DNA of 64,000 nucleotides from Rhodococcus oryzae. GTDB lineage: Bacteria > Actinomycetota > Actinomycetes > Mycobacteriales > Mycobacteriaceae. Shown here in pieces: positions 41,174-49,535 of the stretch (position 1 is its first letter; each line of letters opens with the position of its first letter). The notes under the pieces were generated by a model, which was given only the letters and a program-made list of their open reading frames with translations, searched no databases and was not told the origin of the DNA. Where the stretch lies: NCBI RefSeq assembly GCF_005049235.1, contig NZ_SUMD01000009.1, positions 165,970-229,969 on the forward strand. The letters run 5' to 3'. A program made the position numbers and the translations under genes.

Positions 41174-41219
41174 GCGCCGCCCCACATCCTGGTCCGAGCG
41201 GTGCCCTTAAGCAGGATCG

Positions 41220-41369
41220 ATGACCTGCCTTTTCCAGACTCACCCGTGGACTAAAGCGTTCCCCGAGGAGTTCCGCCGCGATGTCATCGCCGTCGCCCGC
41301 CGGGACGAGGCCCCGCTGCGACAGATCGCGAAGGACTTCGGAATTTCGGAAGGATGCCTGCACCGCTGA
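41220..41369 (+). pseudogene. N-terminal remnant of an IS3-family OrfA transposase
   Basis: ATG 41220 opens a frame reading KAFPEEFRRDVIAVARRDEA, PLRQIAKDFGISEGCLHR and then a stop. This is the HTH start of IS3-type OrfA (Y-P-x-E-F-R-x-D-V ... I-A-x-D-F-G-I-S-x-x-x-L-x-R-W). The following Trp codon is lost and the rest of the IS is missing. Confidence 0.75.
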
Positions 41370-41630
41370 GAACTTCGCGCAGACGGTGTCACAGTTGCCA
41401 CGTTCACTGACAACGGTCCGGTTCTTCTCGCGGTGGTTGACACCATTTTGCCCAGACATGCCTTCGACAAGCATGTGTTCTGCTACATGCTCGGAGCGAC
41501 GAAGCCTGATCTGACGCATTTCGATCCCGAGCGCGGCGACGACGAGCTCGGGGTCCACTCTGTTCACGAGCTTGAAGCCATGTGCGCGGCGCTACTCACC
41601 GCCGCGCTGGATGCCGAGTGCATTCGCTAA
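41370..41630 (+). pseudogene. 3' remnant of an unidentified gene
   Basis: In one frame the DNA reads LRADGVTVATFTDNGPVLLA, VVDTILPRHAFDKHVFCYML, then GVHSVHELEAMCAALLTAAL and a stop at 41630. It has no start and begins right at the end of the OrfA remnant, as if an IS insertion had cut the gene. The family is not recognised. Confidence 0.4.
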
Positions 41631-41893
41631 CACGGGCTGAGCTCACGTTCACCGTCCGACAGTTGTAGCAATGTGTCGTGCGAGTAGCGGAGCCACGGCC
41701 CGCCCCGTATAGACAATGTCTAGTCCCTGATTTTCGCCGGGCTCAGTACCTGTCGACCGCACATTTACTGGATCTGAGGCACAACTAACAACGAAGGACT
41801 TCTAATTACTCGCGCGAATGAGCCCAGAAGACTGGACGATCGTCCTACTCTGATTGCCGCAGGCTTTCAACTGGTGACAGAAGGGTAGAGCCA

Positions 41894-42325
41894 ATGCGGA
41901 AACTGATCCTTGCGGCTATTTCTATGGCCGCGTTGTTTCTCTCGACGGGGGTTGCAGGAGCTAGCCCAATCGAAAATCCTGCAGATCCAGGAACGATTGC
42001 TGAGCAACAGTTCAACCAGCCGCCTCCACTTCCTCCAGGAATGGCGCCATTCGGTGGAGCGAACGAAGGCGGATGCGCCATTCTCTGGCTCACCACTGGC
42101 AATATCGGATTTCATGCAGTAGGTGGCCAGAACACTCATTGCGGCTGGGGGATCTGGGGCCATATCCAGATGTGGGGCCCAGGCTTCATGATCGACGGAC
42201 CGACAACCTCGGGGCCAACAGCAATCCGTGATGGAGTTGGCCATGGAACCGTTTGTGCCCGACTATGGGAAGATCACGGCTTCGGCTGGTATACGGATCG
42301 GGGTACCGCCTGCGGAAACGTATAA
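41894..42325 (+). CDS. Secreted hypothetical protein (143 aa)
   Basis: It has a clear Sec signal (MRKLILAAISMAALFLSTGV, cleavage after AGA near residue 23). The mature part has Gly, Trp and His-rich stretches (GGQNTHCGWGIWGHIQMWGP) and four cysteines, with DHGFGWYTDRGTACGNV at the end. This suggests a disulfide-bonded extracellular protein. Family not known. Confidence 0.75.
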   Translation: MRKLILAAISMAALFLSTGVAGASPIENPADPGTIAEQQFNQPPPLPPGMAPFGGANEGGCAILWLTTGNIGFHAVGGQNTHCGWGIWGHIQMWGPGFMIDGPTTSGPTAIRDGVGHGTVCARLWEDHGFGWYTDRGTACGNV

Positions 42326-42460
42326 CCACTGGGCCCGATACGTGGGTGATGCCGTCTTTGTCACAAAACGCCGCATCACCCCACAGCTCAGAGAGCCGCA
42401 CGTTGTATTATTGCCGGATCCAACCCGAATCAAACATCATCCTCTTTGGAAGCGGAAGCC

Positions 42461-42646
42461 GTGACTCTGGCCTGGGCGACCACCTTGGTGGCTATCGTGA
42501 TCTATCTCACCTTTGGTTCAATGACGGTAATTGGCGAGTTTCGACGAGTTGGAAGAATCTCCACAGCCGTGGTCGCTGGGGTGTTCTTTCCAATATTCTG
42601 GGTCGCCTGGTACATCCGCGATGGACGTAGCCGTAGTCGTCCATAA
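42461..42646 (+). CDS. Small membrane protein (61 aa)
   Basis: GTG 42461 follows GGAAGCGGAAG. The protein has two spans (LAWATTLVAIVIYLTFGSMT, ISTAVVAGVFFPIFWVAWYI) and a basic end. It starts 135 bp after the secreted protein gene. Family unknown. Confidence 0.55.
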   Translation: MTLAWATTLVAIVIYLTFGSMTVIGEFRRVGRISTAVVAGVFFPIFWVAWYIRDGRSRSRP

Positions 42647-43085
42647 ATCGAGATCTCTCATTTGCGCCGCCTCGACCCATGGGGCCGGTACCTCGGCGAG
42701 CTGGAACCGGAACACGCACCACACCGACGACTGCGTCGCTTCGCCTCCGGACGTCACGAGAAGTCCTCAGTCACCGCCGGATCCGGCAGATAGCGCCCAC
42801 GCCCCGGTAACGAAATCCACGGATTCCGTTGTCCAACCTCGACCTCATTGCGGAAACAACCCCTCGTAGCCGCCACGAGTGCACGACTCGGCCCGGTCCG
42901 TGTGGGAATCGCGCCGGGACCAGGTCGAGAATCTGCCGAATCCGACCGTTCGGGCGGAGTCGCGATGGAAACAGAGGTCCGATTTCGGCCGTGGTTCCAA
43001 TAGGTGAACTCAACCGGCTTCAATGGGGCATGCGTGGATGGATGGAAATGGATGATGGAGATGGAGAGAGACTGGATATGGCGAC
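42647..43085. other. 439 bp at the junction with the tRNA
   Basis: No gene is supported. At 43027-43078 a purine-rich tract (GGATGGATGGAAATGGATGA...) lies directly beside the tRNA and resembles the tract that precedes copies of the dispersed repeat. Confidence 0.45.
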
Positions 43086-43159
43086 TGGAGCCGATGACGG
43101 GAATCGAACCCGCGTATTCAGCTTGGGAAGCTGATGTTCTACCATTGAACTACATCGGC
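43086..43159 (-). tRNA. tRNA-Gly (anticodon CCC)
   Basis: The cloverleaf is complete: acceptor GCCGATG/CATCGGC, D-arm GTTC/GAAC, anticodon stem TCAGC/GCTGA with loop TTCCCAA (anticodon CCC), T-arm CGGGTTCGATTCCCG, and an encoded CCA. The 3' end points toward the accessory region on the left, and dcd lies 78 bp to the right, as I recall for mycobacterial genomes. Confidence 0.97.
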
Positions 43160-43236
43160 ATGCAGGGGTTTTGCCGCCAATGTGGCAGTGCAAGACCCTG
43201 CGAGCGGCAACTCTAGCAGACCGCTAACCTCTAGCT

Positions 43237-43815
43237 GTGCTGCTATCCGATCGCGACATCCGTTCCGAAATTTCCACCCAGCGGCTGGGCATCGATCCGT
43301 TCGACGACTCGATGGTTCAGCCGTCCAGCGTGGACGTTCGCCTGGACCGACTGTTCCGTGTCTTCAACAACACCCGGTACACGCACATCGACCCTGCTCA
43401 GCAGCAGGACGAGCTCACGAGCCTCGTCGAGCCGGCGGAGGGGGAGCCGTTCGTGCTGCACCCGGGCGAGTTCGTGCTCGGCTCGACGCTGGAGTTCTGC
43501 TCCCTGCCCGACGACCTGGCCGGACGCCTCGAGGGCAAGTCCAGCCTCGGCCGTCTCGGCCTGCTCACCCACTCGACGGCCGGGTTCATCGACCCGGGCT
43601 TCAGCGGGCACATCACCCTCGAGCTGTCCAACGTCGCGAACCTGCCGATCACCCTCTGGCCCGGCATGAAGATCGGTCAGCTCTGCCTGATCCGGCTCTC
43701 CAGCCCCGCCGAGAACCCGTACGGCAGTGCGGCGGTCGGGTCGAAGTACCAGGGCCAGCGCGGGCCGACGCCGTCGAAGGCCTACCTGAACTTCGTGAAG
43801 TCCCCCACGCAGTAG
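43237..43815 (+). CDS. dcd: dCTP deaminase (probably bifunctional, dUMP-forming)
   Basis: The 192-aa protein begins [20 protein letters not shown] (GTG start). It contains the trimeric dUTPase-fold motifs [36 protein letters not shown] and [15 protein letters not shown] with the catalytic Glu. Actinobacterial members often turn dCTP directly into dUMP (DCD-DUT type). It supplies dTTP precursors in the cytoplasm. It stands between tRNA-Gly and an acyl-CoA dehydrogenase on the opposite strand, the usual place in Mycobacteriales. Confidence 0.96.
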   Translation: MLLSDRDIRSEISTQRLGIDPFDDSMVQPSSVDVRLDRLFRVFNNTRYTHIDPAQQQDELTSLVEPAEGEPFVLHPGEFVLGSTLEFCSLPDDLAGRLEGKSSLGRLGLLTHSTAGFIDPGFSGHITLELSNVANLPITLWPGMKIGQLCLIRLSSPAENPYGSAAVGSKYQGQRGPTPSKAYLNFVKSPTQ

Positions 43816-43865
43816 CCCCGCGTCGCCGAATGGGTTCGGCCGCACCGCAATTGGCCGGTCCCTGG

Positions 43866-45170
43866 CTAGTGTCCCAGGCGGCTGAGGGCGAGCTGCGCGT
43901 CGTGGTTCAGGATGCGGTCGTTGCTGATCATGACCGCGGTCCCGTACGCGTCGCGCAGGTGTCGGCTCATCGCGGGCTCGTGACCCGGCAGGGACCCGGC
44001 GAGCCCGCAGATGGTCAGCGCCCGGCCCACCAGATCGATGAGCAGCGCCGAGGCGCTCGCCTTCACCGCGCTGAACTCCAGCGCCACCCCGACCGTCGAG
44101 AGCGCGGCCGGGTTTCTCGCGAGGGACTCGAACCGGGCCGCCGCCCCGAAGACCGTGTCGACGAGCTGCTGGTGCGCGATCACCAGCTCGGCGAGCCGGA
44201 TCGCGCTCAGGGGCGCCGGGCCGGCCGAGCGGCGTCGGGCCGTCTGCACCGATCGCCTGGCCCTCAGCAGGGCCGCGTCGGCGATCCCGAGCCAGGCGGC
44301 GGACCAGAGCACGTGGGCCGCCGGAAGCATCGTCTGCGTCGAGATCTCCGCGTACGGATCGTCGAGCAGTGCGCCGGAGCCGGTGTCGACGGCCAGGCGG
44401 AAGCCGGGACTCCTGGTGCCGCGGAAGCCGATCGTGTGCCAGGTGCCGACCGGGGTCAGCCTCATCTCCGACCTCGGGCAGGCGAGCAGGACCTGATCGT
44501 TCGGCGCGCCGGCCGGGGTGCGGCGGGCGGTCACCAGCACCACGTCGGCGTATCCGCCGTACGAGATGACCGGCGCCGTCTTCGCCAGGCGGACGCGGTC
44601 ACCCCTGTGCTCCACCGCGCAGCCGCTGGAACGGACGCCGCCGCGGACGTCGATCTCGGTGGTGGCGGAGGTGAGCAGCAGCTGGTGCTCGGCGATGGCA
44701 GCGAGCAGTGCGCGCATCGACGCGCTGTGACCGTGCCGGACGACGCTGAGCACCTGCGTCTGGTGCATCGCGAAGATCATCGCGGACGAGCCGCAGGACC
44801 GGCCCAGCGCGCGGGTGATCGCGGCGAGCCGGGTCAGCGAGAGCCCGGCGCCGCCGAGGTCGGTCGGCACCGCGGCGCCGAACAGCCCGGCCGATCTGAG
44901 CGCGGCGACGGACTCCGCCGGGAACCGCCCATTGCGATCGACCTCGTCCGCCCACATGGCGGCGACCCGCACGCATTCATCGAGACCGCGGTGGTCACCG
45001 ACGGGCGCCACCGTGTCCCTGCTCCGAACGCTCGGGCGGTGTGAATCCACCACTGTCGCAGCGGAACCGATGCCTGTGCGGGGCGAATCCCGGCGCGTCG
45101 GGTCGAGAATCTCGGTGTCGAACTCGTCCTGCCCGATGCGGATGGATGCCGGCACCGAACCCCCTATCAC
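43866..45170 (-). CDS. Acyl-CoA dehydrogenase family protein
   Basis: The 434-aa protein has the acyl-CoA dehydrogenase order: an N-terminal helical domain (ESVAALRSAGLFGAAVPTDL, GGAGLSLTRLAAITRALGRS), a middle beta domain (VISYGGYADVVLVTARRTPA, TWHTIGFRGTRSPGF), and C-terminal helices for FAD (YGTAVMISNDRILNHDAQLA). The catalytic Glu is not evident in the last helix, so monooxygenase- or desulfurase-like activity (HsaA/DszC type) cannot be excluded. The first 50 residues look unusual, and a later start may be true. Confidence 0.82.
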   Translation of the reverse strand: MIGGSVPASIRIGQDEFDTEILDPTRRDSPRTGIGSAATVVDSHRPSVRSRDTVAPVGDHRGLDECVRVAAMWADEVDRNGRFPAESVAALRSAGLFGAAVPTDLGGAGLSLTRLAAITRALGRSCGSSAMIFAMHQTQVLSVVRHGHSASMRALLAAIAEHQLLLTSATTEIDVRGGVRSSGCAVEHRGDRVRLAKTAPVISYGGYADVVLVTARRTPAGAPNDQVLLACPRSEMRLTPVGTWHTIGFRGTRSPGFRLAVDTGSGALLDDPYAEISTQTMLPAAHVLWSAAWLGIADAALLRARRSVQTARRRSAGPAPLSAIRLAELVIAHQQLVDTVFGAAARFESLARNPAALSTVGVALEFSAVKASASALLIDLVGRALTICGLAGSLPGHEPAMSRHLRDAYGTAVMISNDRILNHDAQLALSRLGH

Positions 45171-45381
45171 CTGAACTCATGCCGGTGGGCCCGAATTGGA
45201 CCTCGGCCGGCGCACGATCTCCCTCCGGGGCGCCGCCGTGAACCTTATCGATCGGTACCGACCTCGTGTTAGCGCTCAAGCGGGATGTGTCGGAGGTTAC
45301 GTCCCTCAATGCGCCGCTGGCGCGCGGTCGACTGGGTTAGGGTGCTGGCGAACGACGTGGATTGAATGCTGGGGGGCAACC

Positions 45382-45687
45382 ATGACGTCAGGGGAGATGG
45401 CGGTCGACACCGCCGCATTGGCACGGCTCGCGGGGGCGCTGGAGTCGGCGGCCGGGGCCATCGAGAAGATCGACACCGCGCCCGCGTTCCGGGGTGCGGC
45501 CGAGGGGCTCGCCGGGTCGGCCACAGCCGCGGCCTACGCAGCCGGGGCCGACCGGATCGAGGCCGGCGTGCGCGCGATCGGGTCGAGGGTCCGGGTGATG
45601 TCTCAGATCGCGGCCACCAACACCGCTCGGTACGACGACGCCGAGGCCAGGAACAGGAGCCTGCTCGCCCCGGCCCGGGGCGGCTGA
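45382..45687 (+). CDS. Small helical protein, probable type VII secretion partner (EspC/WXG100-like)
   Basis: The 101-aa protein is all-helical and Ala-rich: MAVDTAALARLAGALESAAG, AAYAAGADRIEAGVRAIGSR, AATNTARYDDAEARNRSL. Its size and the C-terminal Y-x-x-x-(D/E) pattern (YDDAE) fit ESX-secreted or DUF2580/EspC-type proteins. GGGGGG lies before the ATG. It overlaps the next gene (TGATG), so the two are translated together. No ESX core genes are in the window. Confidence 0.7.
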   Translation: MTSGEMAVDTAALARLAGALESAAGAIEKIDTAPAFRGAAEGLAGSATAAAYAAGADRIEAGVRAIGSRVRVMSQIAATNTARYDDAEARNRSLLAPARGG

Positions 45688-47405
45688 TGCGTCCCGCGCT
45701 CACCCAGCTTCGGGGCTGGAATCCACAATGCCTCAACGGTTCCGCCGATGAGCTCGCCCGCGCCGCCGCCGAGCTGGACGAACAGATCGCCCTGGTGGTC
45801 CGCGGCGTCGACGGTGTCCTCGACACCTGGCACGGGGATGCGGCACGCGGTGCCTGGGACCGCGCGGTGGAGGAACGGTCCGCGGGCAACAGGATCGCGA
45901 TGGCGTTGCTGGAGACCTCCTCTTCGCTGCGGCGCGGTGCGGCGGCCATCGAATCCGCTGCCGCGCACGCCATCGCGGTGATCGACGGCGCGCTCGGCGA
46001 GGGCTTCGCGGTGTCCGACGAGGGTGCCGTCACCGCGCCCGCGGCCGGGGCGGGACTGACCGTCGCCGCGGCGGGCGACACCGCCCTCGCGCAGCGAGTC
46101 CTCGATGCCCGGGCCCGGGAGCTCGCCGACGACATCACCCGGGCGCTGGACGAGGTCGCGCTCGCCGACAGTCGCACCGCCGCCACGCTGACCGATTGCC
46201 TCGCGGAGTTCGATCAGGTTCCCGGGGAGCAGGCGCCGGACCCGCGCGTCCGGGACATCGTCGACGGGCGATCCACCCTGCCCGCCGGCGCGGCGGAGCT
46301 CTACGAGTTCTGGACGAGCCTGACCGACGAAGAGAAGTACGCGCTGTTCGCGCACGACCGGGAGGTCGGCAACCGGGACGGCCTCCCGGCCGCCGACAAG
46401 GATCGCTACAACCGGATGCACCTCGAGGACCTGCAGACCCGGGCTGCGGCGGCGCTCGACGCGGTGAACGCGCGGCATCCCGGATGGGCGGCGGGGGAGC
46501 AGGTGCCCGCCCAGCCGGCGTCCAACTCTCGCGACGAGAAGGCATGGAAGGCCTGGGCCGAGTACAACGCCTGGCGGGGCGAACGCGAGCCGCTCCGGGC
46601 GAAACTTGACGAGTACGGGGCCGTGCACCGCGCTCTCGACGCGGGCTCGGCGCCGCCGAGACTTCTCATGGGTATCGACGGCGACGGGCGAGCGGCGATC
46701 GCCCTCGGCAACCCCGACCTCGCCGACAACGTCGCCACCTTCGTGCCGGGCACTGGCTCGCACCTCACCGGCATCGGGGGCGACATCGACCGGTCCGCCC
46801 GCATGCTCGACGCCGCGATCCGCGCCGATCCGCTCGCCTCGACCGCCGTCGTCACCTGGTACGGCTACCACGCGCCGCAGAGCATCCCCGAGGCCGGGCT
46901 CGACAGGTTCGCCGAGCGGGGCGCGCCCCGGCTGGACAGCTTCCAGGACGGACTGCGGGCCGCGCACCAGGGGCAGGTGGCGCACCAGGTGATCGTCGGT
47001 CACAGCTACGGAAGCACCGTGATCGGCACGGCCGCGGTCGGCGGCGGATCGCTGGACGTCGACGAGCTGGTCTTCGTCGGCAGCCCCGGGGTCAACGCGG
47101 AGCACGTCTCGGAACTGCATCTCGACGGCGTCAACGCAGGTGATGTCGGCGCGCACGTGTACTCGACCGCCGCCCGCTGGGACCCGGTGCCCTACCTCGG
47201 GGACGCGACGTTGGCCGGCAGGCATGTGCACGGGACCAATCCGACCGATCCGGACTTCGGGGGTCGGGTGTTCGCCAGCAACCCGGGCGACCCGGGCCCG
47301 CTCCTCGGGGCCAATCCCCGGGTCCACAGCGAGTATTGGGACCTGCGGAATCCGTCGTTGGAGGGCATGGGACAGATCATCGCCGGGATGGGAGGGCCCT
47401 CGTGA
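45687..47405 (+). CDS. DUF1023-type alpha/beta hydrolase with N-terminal WXG-like helical domain
   Basis: The 572-aa protein has an N-terminal helical part (residues 1-170; ADELARAAAELDEQIALVVR, DTWHGDAARGAWDRAVEER). A linker with YEFWTSLTDEEKYALFAHDR follows. A DUF1023 hydrolase domain comes next: FVPGTGSHLTGIGGDIDRSA, VVTWYGYHAPQSIPEAGLD, nucleophile elbow GHSYGS, and the late His in GRHVHGTNPTDPDF. Such proteins are common near ESX-like substrates in actinobacteria. The substrate is unknown. Start ATG 45687 overlaps the previous stop, and its own stop overlaps the next GTG. Confidence 0.82.
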   Translation: MRPALTQLRGWNPQCLNGSADELARAAAELDEQIALVVRGVDGVLDTWHGDAARGAWDRAVEERSAGNRIAMALLETSSSLRRGAAAIESAAAHAIAVIDGALGEGFAVSDEGAVTAPAAGAGLTVAAAGDTALAQRVLDARARELADDITRALDEVALADSRTAATLTDCLAEFDQVPGEQAPDPRVRDIVDGRSTLPAGAAELYEFWTSLTDEEKYALFAHDREVGNRDGLPAADKDRYNRMHLEDLQTRAAAALDAVNARHPGWAAGEQVPAQPASNSRDEKAWKAWAEYNAWRGEREPLRAKLDEYGAVHRALDAGSAPPRLLMGIDGDGRAAIALGNPDLADNVATFVPGTGSHLTGIGGDIDRSARMLDAAIRADPLASTAVVTWYGYHAPQSIPEAGLDRFAERGAPRLDSFQDGLRAAHQGQVAHQVIVGHSYGSTVIGTAAVGGGSLDVDELVFVGSPGVNAEHVSELHLDGVNAGDVGAHVYSTAARWDPVPYLGDATLAGRHVHGTNPTDPDFGGRVFASNPGDPGPLLGANPRVHSEYWDLRNPSLEGMGQIIAGMGGPS

Positions 47406-47965
47406 GGCCCGGGATCGCACTGAGAACCGGCACGAGAAGGGTGTTGGCGGTGAGTGCGCTCGTGCTGCTCGCCGCCGCCTGCAGCTCAGACGAGGAGCCC
47501 GACATGGACACCGCACTGACCGAGGGCGCCGCGTCCGCCGCGCTGGTCGAGCACTTCGGCGAGGCCCTGTCCGCGCTGCCCGAGGGCGCCAGTTTGACGC
47601 TGGCGCATCCCAGTTCGCCTGTCGGTGCGTTCCACCCCGGCGGCGTCACACCCTGCGACGACAGCGACGGCGACGACGCAGGCCCGGTCTTCCTCACCCT
47701 CAACTACTGGGTGAGCGGGATCCCGGAGGGCGGCGCCGCCCAGAACCTGGATGCGATCGCCGCCCACTGGGAGGGGCTCGACCGTCCACTCGTCCGTCGA
47801 TCGACGGGCGGGGGCCGGACCGCGGTCGCGACCATGCCCGACGGATCCGCGATCGTCGCCCACGACAACGGCCGGGGCAGCCTGTCGGTCTCGGGTACCT
47901 CCGCCTGCTTCCCGCGTGCCAACGCGGGCGCCGCCGACCAACCCGAGGTCATCGACCGGCCCTGA
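47402..47965 (+). CDS. Lipoprotein, third gene of the type VII-like unit
   Basis: The GTG start overlaps the upstream stop (GTGA). The 187-aa protein has a signal peptide and lipobox (VSALVLLAAACSSDEEPD, Cys about 29), then an outer domain with AHPSSPVGAFHPGGVTPCDD, FLTLNYWVSGIPEGGAAQNL, SVSGTSACFPRANAG. The family is not recognised. Tight coupling suggests it works with the helical protein and the hydrolase at the cell surface. Confidence 0.8.
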   Translation: MRPGIALRTGTRRVLAVSALVLLAAACSSDEEPDMDTALTEGAASAALVEHFGEALSALPEGASLTLAHPSSPVGAFHPGGVTPCDDSDGDDAGPVFLTLNYWVSGIPEGGAAQNLDAIAAHWEGLDRPLVRRSTGGGRTAVATMPDGSAIVAHDNGRGSLSVSGTSACFPRANAGAADQPEVIDRP

Positions 47966-48064
47966 CCGACCGCTCGGCCGCCGTCGCCGGATGTACACCT
48001 GCTGTTGCCGAGACACTTGCGCCGGGTATCCGCTGCGCTAACCCTTGGCGCCTATCAACTACCT

Positions 48065-49387
48065 ATGCGCTGCACCGTTTTCGGAACCGGCTATCTCGGA
48101 GCCACGCACGCCGCCTGCATGGCCGAGTTGGGACACGAGGTGCTCGGGGTCGACATCGACCCGGGCAAGGTGGCCAAGCTCTCCGGGGGAGAGGTGCCGT
48201 TCTACGAACCGGGCCTCGCGCAGGTCCTCAAGCGGAACATCGACGCCGGTCGGTTGCACTTCACCACCTCCTACCCCGACGCCGCCGCGTTCGCGGACCT
48301 GCACTTCCTCGGCGTGGGGACCCCGCAGAAGAAGGGCGAGTACGGCGCCGACCTGCGGCACGTGCACTCGGTGATCGACACCCTTGCCCCGCTGCTGGAC
48401 CGGCCGGCGGTGATCGTCGGCAAGTCGACCGTCCCCGTCGGCACCGCGGCCGAACTGGGGGCGCGGGCCCGCGAACTCGCGCCGGCAGGCGCGGAGGTCG
48501 AGGTCGCGTGGAACCCCGAGTTCCTGCGCGAGGGCTTCGCCGTCGAGGACACCCTGCGGCCGGACCGCCTGGTGCTCGGGGTCGACCCCGCCCGCCCCGG
48601 GCGCGCCGAGGCGCTGATCCGTCGCCTGTACGCGCGCCTGATCGAGGACGAGGTGCCGTTCCTGCTCACCGACCTGCCGACCGCGGAGCTGGTGAAGGTG
48701 TCCGCGAACGCCTTCCTCGCGACCAAGATCTCCTTCATCAACGCGATCTCCGAGGTGTGCGAGGCGACCGGCGCGGACGTCACGCAGCTCGCGGACGCGC
48801 TCGGCTACGACGCCCGGATCGGGCGCCGCTTCCTCAATGCGGGACTGGGCTTCGGCGGCGGGTGCCTGCCGAAGGACATCCGGGCGTTCATGGCGCGGGC
48901 GGGCGAACTCGGCGCCGATCAGGCGCTGACCTTCCTGCGCGAGGTGGACAGCATCAACATGCGTCGCCGGACCAAGATGGTCGAGCTGGCGACCAGGGCC
49001 TGCGGCGGGTCGTTGCTCGGCGCGAACATCGCGGTCCTCGGTGCGGCGTTCAAACCGGAGTCCGACGACGTCCGGGACTCGCCCGCCCTCAACGTGGCGG
49101 GGATGATGCAGCTGCACGGCGCGGTGGTGAGCGTGTTCGACCCCAAGGCACTCGACAACTCCCGCCGGCTGTTCCCGACGCTGAACTACGCCACCTCGGT
49201 CGAGGAGGCGTGCGACAACGCCGATGCGGTGCTGCTGGCCACCGAGTGGGACGAGTTCAAGGCGCTGCGTCCCGCGGACCTGGCGGAGACCGTGCGATCG
49301 AAGGTGCTCATCGACGGCCGCAACTGCCTCGATCCCGCTGAGTGGGCGTCCGCCGGGTGGACCTACCGGGGCCTCGGCCGCAGCTGA
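48065..49387 (+). CDS. udgA: UDP-glucose 6-dehydrogenase
   Basis: The 440-aa protein has the N-terminal NAD motif FGTGYLGATHAACMAELGHE, the central dimer region (FLATKISFINAISEVCEATG), the catalytic cysteine Cys267 in GFGGGCLPKD, and the C-terminal domain (VLGAAFKPESDDVRDSPALN). It oxidises UDP-glucose to UDP-glucuronate with two NAD+, feeding polysaccharide or glycolipid synthesis. Start ATG at 48065, where homology begins. dcd followed by udgA matches the order Rv0321-Rv0322 of M. tuberculosis, with extra genes inserted between. Confidence 0.93.
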   Translation: MRCTVFGTGYLGATHAACMAELGHEVLGVDIDPGKVAKLSGGEVPFYEPGLAQVLKRNIDAGRLHFTTSYPDAAAFADLHFLGVGTPQKKGEYGADLRHVHSVIDTLAPLLDRPAVIVGKSTVPVGTAAELGARARELAPAGAEVEVAWNPEFLREGFAVEDTLRPDRLVLGVDPARPGRAEALIRRLYARLIEDEVPFLLTDLPTAELVKVSANAFLATKISFINAISEVCEATGADVTQLADALGYDARIGRRFLNAGLGFGGGCLPKDIRAFMARAGELGADQALTFLREVDSINMRRRTKMVELATRACGGSLLGANIAVLGAAFKPESDDVRDSPALNVAGMMQLHGAVVSVFDPKALDNSRRLFPTLNYATSVEEACDNADAVLLATEWDEFKALRPADLAETVRSKVLIDGRNCLDPAEWASAGWTYRGLGRS

Positions 49388-49535
49388 GGGGCGTGTGCCG
49401 GCCAGTCGGCCAGATCGTCGTCCAGGGCATCTCCGCGCGGAGGGTGCTACTGGACACTCGTTCGTTATGCTCACGTGGTCCAAGTGCGCGCGATTCGAGC
49501 GTCGGCTGCGTGCAACCCCGATTTAAGGCGGCTCG

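Noticed and set aside
43182..45044. 620-codon + strand frame
   Set aside because: It is a shadow of dcd (other frame) and of the acyl-CoA dehydrogenase (antisense). Its composition is Arg/Gly/Pro-rich with no domain.
45603..47516. 637-codon minus strand frame
   Set aside because: It is antisense to the DUF1023 hydrolase gene, with no motifs and biased composition.
47140..49341. 733-codon + strand frame
   Set aside because: It is a frame-shifted shadow across the lipoprotein and udgA genes.
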